Below are positions 43,310 to 48,015 of a stretch of 48,015 nt of DNA, piece after piece; positions within the stretch are counted from its first letter, which is position 1; every line of letters begins with the position of its first letter. A program made the translations under genes and the position numbers. The notes below the pieces were generated by a model that was not told where the DNA came from, did no database searches, and was given only the letters and a program-made list of their open reading frames with translations. The DNA is taken from the NCBI GenBank assembly GCA_013298665.1, contig JAAFIK010000036.1, positions 1 to 48,015 of the forward strand, given 5' to 3'. Source of the DNA: Chitinophagales bacterium (lineage in GTDB: Bacteria > Bacteroidota > Bacteroidia > Chitinophagales > Chitinophagaceae).

Positions 43310-45010
43310 TTACATGACCACTATTTTTGATTGATGAATATTCTTTTGCTGCGGGTTGATTACCACCAGCAGGTATTCACCAGCGGTAAGCCCTGCACGA
43401 AACTGAAAGGCATACACAAATTTTTGTGCAGGCACAATCATCCTGTCTTCCTGCACCAACTGCCCCGCATTGCTGAATAATCGTATGGTATAGCCCCCGG
43501 TCAATACGTTCTGCATATCGAGGTGTACCGGTGCATTACGCTGTACCGGGTTAGGGTAGGCTTTAATAACATTTCTACAGATGAGTTTATCCAGCAGCAC
43601 CCTGGTTTTATTTTGCTTAATTTCAGATCCCGTAATAAATATGCCGCCTAACCGGCCTTGGAAGGATGTCAACGCCGGTTCAGCCCTGACCAATACAGTA
43701 TCGATCAGTTTCAGCATGGGCTTCAGTTCAATCACCGGATTAGCCTCCCCGGGCAGCAAGATCCGCTCCACAGGATGATAACCCACACTACTGATTTCCA
43801 CAACAACCCCATTAAGCATTTTAGACATAGACAGGCGGTAATGCCCGGTGGCATCTGTTTGTACACCGCCCGGGTTGTCCTTACGTTGTATACTCACCCC
43901 CTCCAGCGGCAGGCCGGTTGCTGCATCCACAACCATTCCCGCTGCAGTTACTGAAGCGCCCTCAGTTCCCTTTTGCGGGGTGGCAGCAGGGGAAGCCACG
44001 TCCAGGGTATTCACCCATCCCAGCAGCACGGGAAATTTTATGCTATCCGGCAGCGCATTTTTATGCAGCACCAGTTTCCGGATTTCAGACTTTGCCCGGA
44101 GCGTATTTCCTGCAATGGATAATGTTCCCTGCCCGTAGCCTTCAGCACTAACCGTTACCATATAGCTATCATCTTCCCTGATCCGGTGAAGCTTAACCCT
44201 CCCTTCCGGATTACTGCGGTAGAATTTCTCCTTTTTTGCTGATTGTCGCAGCACACGAACATCTGCTTCCGGTATAGCTTGCCCATGTTCGTCAACAACC
44301 AGCAGTTCAACCACATGCTTTGTTACATCGTAAGCAGCAACAGGCTCACCGGAAATGGCAATAGCACCCGTCATTACCACTACAGCCTCACCGATGGTGA
44401 TCGCGCCTTCCAGGGTAACATCGGTCATTGCTGTTACCACCACCACATCCTTCACTGCATAACCAACGGCACTCACTTCAAGAACTGTTCCTTTTTTTAC
44501 CTTCAGACTGTAAACACCATCCTCATCCGCTGCCACTGCGGTTGTTGCGCCCTTAGCCCTTACCGAAGCAAACCCTACCGGTTCGCCACCGGCATTGCGT
44601 ACAACACCTTTCACCGTCATTAAGTCAGTCACAGGAGCCACTTCTCCCTTTATCACCTTGGGATCACGAACCACCGGGGCTTTTACCACCGCAACCTTGC
44701 CCTGCGCCCTTGCTTCTGAACGGCTCATAAACAGCAGGAAAGCAGCAGCATAACGCCAGAACCATTTGCGTCCGTGTACTTCTTTTACGGCATGGATGGG
44801 GCTCATTAATTGATCGGTCGCAAGTCTTCCGCATACCTGCTGCCCCGCTTTATCCTTAAAAAAATTAAATACTTCCGTGTCTGTCATTTGGGTAAAATCA
44901 ACAACCGTTTTAGCACAACTTTGGCAGAACCGGCCCTGTGCTTCGGGCGTCATCGCTTCCCAGTTTTCATGACAGGGTTCGGGAATTGACAGTTGAATAT
45001 TCTTTTGCAT
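43310..45010 (-). CDS. Cys-cluster N-domain protein with CarboxypepD repeats and T9SS-like C-terminus
   Basis: A 566-residue protein. Residues 1-62 hold Cys13, Cys29, Cys32 and Cys60 in a conserved Bacteroidota N-domain (IPEPCHENWEAM, GRFCQSCAKTVVDF, VCGR), possibly a zinc site. A short hydrophobic segment follows (about 84-97). Three CarboxypepD_reg-like domains begin at about 131 (MTVKGVVRNAGGEPVGFASV), 229 and 358 (GMVVDAATGLPLEGVSIQRK). The last 90 residues (IKAYPNPVQRNAPVHLDM, then AGLTAGEYLLVV) resemble a T9SS type A sorting domain. There is no N-terminal Sec signal, which contradicts a T9SS substrate unless the internal helix exports it. It follows the vWA gene by 32 bp. Confidence 0.75.
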   Translation of the reverse strand: MQKNIQLSIPEPCHENWEAMTPEAQGRFCQSCAKTVVDFTQMTDTEVFNFFKDKAGQQVCGRLATDQLMSPIHAVKEVHGRKWFWRYAAAFLLFMSRSEARAQGKVAVVKAPVVRDPKVIKGEVAPVTDLMTVKGVVRNAGGEPVGFASVRAKGATTAVAADEDGVYSLKVKKGTVLEVSAVGYAVKDVVVVTAMTDVTLEGAITIGEAVVVMTGAIAISGEPVAAYDVTKHVVELLVVDEHGQAIPEADVRVLRQSAKKEKFYRSNPEGRVKLHRIREDDSYMVTVSAEGYGQGTLSIAGNTLRAKSEIRKLVLHKNALPDSIKFPVLLGWVNTLDVASPAATPQKGTEGASVTAAGMVVDAATGLPLEGVSIQRKDNPGGVQTDATGHYRLSMSKMLNGVVVEISSVGYHPVERILLPGEANPVIELKPMLKLIDTVLVRAEPALTSFQGRLGGIFITGSEIKQNKTRVLLDKLICRNVIKAYPNPVQRNAPVHLDMQNVLTGGYTIRLFSNAGQLVQEDRMIVPAQKFVYAFQFRAGLTAGEYLLVVINPQQKNIHQSKIVVM

Positions 45011-45042
45011 AACAATGGATTGATTAGTAAAAGGGTTGAGGG

Positions 45043-47031
45043 TTAACGGGGTAAATCACCAGCATCGTCATCTTCTCCTTCCTCACCGGGCCATGGTTGC
45101 CCTTTATTGAATTGCTTATCTTTTTTAGCCAGGGTAAAAGCCTGTTCCACCAATGCCACAAACTCTTTACGATAGCCTTCTTTATCATATTGCAACGCTG
45201 TTTTGGCCAAACGAAGTACAGTAGTAAAACTCGCCTCCTGTTTAAAGGCCGAATTGCGCAACAACATCCCAAAAGCCGCGACGGCAGAAGCAAAACGGAA
45301 ATTAGCAGAAGCATTAGCCAGCGCTTTGACAGGGTCGGCGACCGGGAACTCCACCAGGCGGCTGGTTTCGCTTTCCGGTTGCTTGTACCGCAATTTAACC
45401 GTCATGGTCTCGTTACGCAATACTGAACGACTAAAACCTGCAGAGGGTTGGTATTTAAGCGCATCCACTTTTTTCAGCCAGTTTGTTTTTACACCCACCG
45501 GGATAATTTCATACAAGGCCGTAACCGTATGCCCGCTGCCAAGCTCACCCGCATCTTTTTTATCGTCGTGAAAATCTTCTTTGGCCAGCATCCTGTTTTC
45601 ATACCCTACCAGACGATAGCCCTGTACCACCGCAGGATTAAATTCCACCTGCAACTTTACATCCCTGGCAATGGTAAACATCGTGCCGCCAAATTCATTC
45701 ACCAATACCTTTTTGGCTTCTGCCAGTTGATCAATATAAGCATGGTTCCCATTCCCCTTATCGGCCAGTTTCTGCATCTTAGCATCCTGGTAATTGCCGG
45801 TACCAAAACCCAGCACCGTCAGGAAAACACCGCTTTTCCTTTCCTCCTCAATCATCCGCTCAAGTGCATCATCACTGCTCACCCCTACATTAAAATCGCC
45901 ATCCGTGCAAAGCACCACACGGTTGTTTCCGCCTTTGATAAAGTTTGTACGCGCCGTTGAATAAGCCAGTTGAATACCCTCGCCGCCAGCAGTAGAGCCA
46001 CCGGATTCGAGTTCGTCAATAGCCGTTTTGATGCGCTGCTTATCAGAACCTGGTGTGGCGGCTAATACAAGACCGGCATTCCCCGCATACACACACAGCG
46101 AAACCTTGTCGATCTCACGCAACTGATCCACCAGCAATTTTAATGATTGCTTGACTAAAGGCAGTTTGTCGGCCGAGCCCATCGAGCCGGATACATCAAT
46201 CAGGAAAACCACATTTGCAGCAGGCAGATTTTCAACAGGAATGATACGGCCCTGTAAACCCACCAATGCCAGGCGATGGTCTTTGTTCCACGGACAATCT
46301 GCAATTTCCGTGTTCACAGAAAACGGCGTGCTATCCTTTGGCTGCGGGTATTCATACTTGAAGTAATTGATCATTTCTTCAATACGTACCGCACCCGCCG
46401 GTGGCAGTTGACCATTATTGAGGAAGCGGCGCATATTGCTGTAGGAGGCAGCATCCACATCAATTGAAAAAGTTGACAATGGATTGTCCGCTGCTTTGAG
46501 AAAGTCATTCTCCGTAATAGGGTCGTAGCCTTCACGATTATAATCATTGGCTACGGGTGGGATACCGGGTGATGGAGAAGCATAGAAGCTATTGCTGTAT
46601 TGGTCGATGGGGGCCGGAGCACTAAGCTGGATACCACTGATCTGACCGGAATAAACCGGGGCGGAATGAGACGTTATGTTTCGTTTCTTTGCTGTGCCAT
46701 AACTCACCACCACTACTTCTGCCAGGTTATTGACAGCAGGCTCAAGCGAAATGTTAAGCGTAGTAAGGGTACCGGGTACCACCATTTTACTGGTATACCC
46801 CACAGCACTGATCAGTAGAACAGTTTTGGCGTTATCTATATTGAGTGAATAGTTGCCAAGGTTATCGGTGGAGGTTCCCTTTGGTTTACCCTTGATCCCG
46901 ATACTGGCTCCGGAAATGGGATTACCCGTTTGGGCATCAGTTATTTTTCCCGAAATGACAATAGACGTTTTTTTTGTAAAAGCCAGTAAGCCCAAACAGC
47001 CCGCCAGCAGGAGTACAATGATTTGCTTCAT
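45043..47031 (-). CDS. YfbK-like vWA protein with CarboxypepD_reg domain
   Basis: A 662-residue exported protein. The signal is short and may be a lipoprotein signal (MKQIIVLLLAGC, Cys12). CarboxypepD_reg domain at about 26-97 (SGKITDAQTGNPISGASIGI), then EVVVVSYGTAKKRN, the SusC-like linker. Residues 160-265 match the YfbK N-terminal region (NPLSTFSIDVDAASYSNMRR). The vWA domain begins at about 273 with an intact MIDAS D279-V-S281-G-S283 and CTDGDFNVGVSS. The DUF3520-like C-terminus includes VTALYEIIPVG and RFASAVAAFGMLLRN. It may bind surface or periplasmic partners via the MIDAS metal. First gene of a two-gene transcript. Confidence 0.87.
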   Translation of the reverse strand: MKQIIVLLLAGCLGLLAFTKKTSIVISGKITDAQTGNPISGASIGIKGKPKGTSTDNLGNYSLNIDNAKTVLLISAVGYTSKMVVPGTLTTLNISLEPAVNNLAEVVVVSYGTAKKRNITSHSAPVYSGQISGIQLSAPAPIDQYSNSFYASPSPGIPPVANDYNREGYDPITENDFLKAADNPLSTFSIDVDAASYSNMRRFLNNGQLPPAGAVRIEEMINYFKYEYPQPKDSTPFSVNTEIADCPWNKDHRLALVGLQGRIIPVENLPAANVVFLIDVSGSMGSADKLPLVKQSLKLLVDQLREIDKVSLCVYAGNAGLVLAATPGSDKQRIKTAIDELESGGSTAGGEGIQLAYSTARTNFIKGGNNRVVLCTDGDFNVGVSSDDALERMIEEERKSGVFLTVLGFGTGNYQDAKMQKLADKGNGNHAYIDQLAEAKKVLVNEFGGTMFTIARDVKLQVEFNPAVVQGYRLVGYENRMLAKEDFHDDKKDAGELGSGHTVTALYEIIPVGVKTNWLKKVDALKYQPSAGFSRSVLRNETMTVKLRYKQPESETSRLVEFPVADPVKALANASANFRFASAVAAFGMLLRNSAFKQEASFTTVLRLAKTALQYDKEGYRKEFVALVEQAFTLAKKDKQFNKGQPWPGEEGEDDDAGDLPR

Positions 47032-47173
47032 AATCGTTAATTTCCCTCCCGGATGCAGGGATAAGAACAATTACACAACAGCACAGAAAGTTTAACCAGG
47101 ATTAAATGCTGCGTAAGGATATACATCCATAAAAAAGTGAAAGCGGGGAAAGATCGGGGAGTTCCGTAACGGG

Positions 47174-47965
47174 TTACTTACCTTCAAGTAGTATTTCCTG
47201 TTGCTCAAAAGTGTTATTGGTATAGCCGCTGTTCTTAAGTTTGATGCGGTAATTTTTGAAGATACTCACCCAGCGCAACCTCAGCACCCCCAGTATACCT
47301 TCCTTAACGATGCCCTTATTCATTTTACTGGCGCCAAACTTACGGTCAATAAAAGTTATCGGCACTTCGGCAATGGCGAAGCCTAATTTCCAGGCAGCAA
47401 ATTTCATTTCAATCTGGAAGGCATAGCCTACAAAACTGATGGCGTCAAGATTCATCGATTCCAGCACATGCCTGCGGTAGCAAACAAAACCCGCAGTAGG
47501 ATCTTTTACGGGCATCCATGTAATGATACGGGTATATAAAGATGCACCCCTCGATAAAGCAATACGGTTGGCCGGCCAGTTCTCCACTGCCCCACCCCGT
47601 ACATACCGCGACCCTACCGCCACACCCGCACCGGCTTTGCAGGCTGCATACAAAGCCTCAAGATCGGATGGGTTATGTGAAAAATCGGCATCCATCTCAA
47701 AAATATACTGATATCCCCTGGCAATAGCCCAGCGGAAACCATGGATATAGGCGGTACCCAATCCTAATTTACCTTTACGTTCTTCGAGAAACAGTTGGCC
47801 ATTGTATTGGCCGGAGAGAGATTTCACGATGGCCGCTGTACCATCCGGCGAACCATCATCAATGATCAGTATATGGTAGTGTTGCTGCAAATCAAAGACA
47901 GCATCGATGATTTTCTCGATGTTTTCTCTTTCATTGTACGTCGGTATAATGACTAATTTTTCCAA
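47174..47965 (-). CDS. Polyprenol monophosphomannose synthase-like glycosyltransferase (GT2)
   Basis: A 263-residue GT2 enzyme of the DPM1 type, which transfers a sugar from a nucleotide donor to polyprenyl phosphate. Motifs: VIIPTYNERENI, ILIIDDGSPDGTAAIV, FEMDADFSHNP (DAD metal site), VGSRYVRGGAVENWP, VKDPTAGFVCYRR and ITFIDRKFGASKM. It has no membrane helices, as in soluble DPM1-like proteins. The vWA operon starts 142 bp downstream on the same strand. Sugar donor is inferred. Confidence 0.92.
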   Translation of the reverse strand: MEKLVIIPTYNERENIEKIIDAVFDLQQHYHILIIDDGSPDGTAAIVKSLSGQYNGQLFLEERKGKLGLGTAYIHGFRWAIARGYQYIFEMDADFSHNPSDLEALYAACKAGAGVAVGSRYVRGGAVENWPANRIALSRGASLYTRIITWMPVKDPTAGFVCYRRHVLESMNLDAISFVGYAFQIEMKFAAWKLGFAIAEVPITFIDRKFGASKMNKGIVKEGILGVLRLRWVSIFKNYRIKLKNSGYTNNTFEQQEILLEGK

Positions 47966-47988
47966 TGCGGCCTTTCAATTTTCAAACC

Positions 47989-47996
47989 CAAATTTA
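47989..47996 (-). promoter_or_regulatory. -7 promoter box of the GT2 gene
   Basis: The minus strand reads TAAATTTG, an exact TAnnTTTG, 23 bp before the ATG at 47965. Confidence 0.5.
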
Positions 47997-48015
47997 TGGA
48001 ATTTCCAGTAAACTT

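Overview
The window reads as a chromosomal segment of a Bacteroidota bacterium, most likely Chitinophagaceae (family-level placement is inference). The evidence is repeated use of the Bacteroidota -7 promoter box TAnnTTTG just upstream of start codons, a T9SS type A sorting domain on a secreted metalloprotease, SusC-like CarboxypepD_reg domains on several proteins, TonB-like and DUF3857, DUF2911, DUF4382 and DUF6580 families, and lipoproteins of the CKK/CKD type. Gene density is high and strands alternate often. I see no integrase island, prophage, IS element, CRISPR array or rRNA.

Layout. 0-5 kb: tRNA-Lys with terminator (minus), an SDR oxidoreductase and a SAM hydrolase-type (DUF62) enzyme, an ECF sigma factor overlapping a membrane protein that looks like an anti-sigma factor fused to CarboxypepD and TonB-C-like domains, and a DUF2911 protein. 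5-13.7 kb: TraB/GumN lipoprotein, two tandem DUF3857/transglutaminase-like proteins, tryptophan 2,3-dioxygenase tail-to-tail overlapping histidine ammonia-lyase, and TcdA. 13.7-19.9 kb: a Ycf48-like beta-propeller plus a vWA-like exported protein, a DUF4382 lipoprotein, an FAD oxidoreductase and a CNT nucleoside transporter. 19.9-27 kb: a 4-TM protein, PdeM phosphoesterase, an APC amino acid permease, a 1048-residue secreted M12-type metalloprotease and CcmB. 27-35.2 kb: HscA, FolK, deoxynucleoside kinase, two MFS transporters, a saccharopine dehydrogenase-like enzyme and a GH18-like protein that appears to have lost its catalytic residues.

35.2-36 kb is the least ordinary part: an intergenic block with three near-identical 52-bp GC-rich, foldable elements separated by an array of 21-bp units (a 42-bp higher-order repeat). 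The + strand of the array reads as perfect leucine a/d heptads. After it come a lone acyl-CoA carboxylase beta subunit, two tandem choice-of-anchor J-like lipoproteins, a YiiX-type hydrolase starting directly after an intrinsic terminator, RNase HI, DUF6580, YraN, a YkgJ-type cysteine-cluster protein and XerD. The window ends (43.3-48 kb, minus strand) with a GT2 polyprenol-mannose synthase-like enzyme, a YfbK-like vWA protein, and downstream of it a protein with an N-terminal Cys-cluster domain, CarboxypepD repeats and a T9SS-like C-terminus but no N-terminal signal peptide.

Most genes are housekeeping or envelope functions. No defence or mobile system is evident. The best leads are the repeat block, the dead GH18-like protein, the sigma/anti-sigma/TonB-like fusion, and the vWA/CarboxypepD pair.
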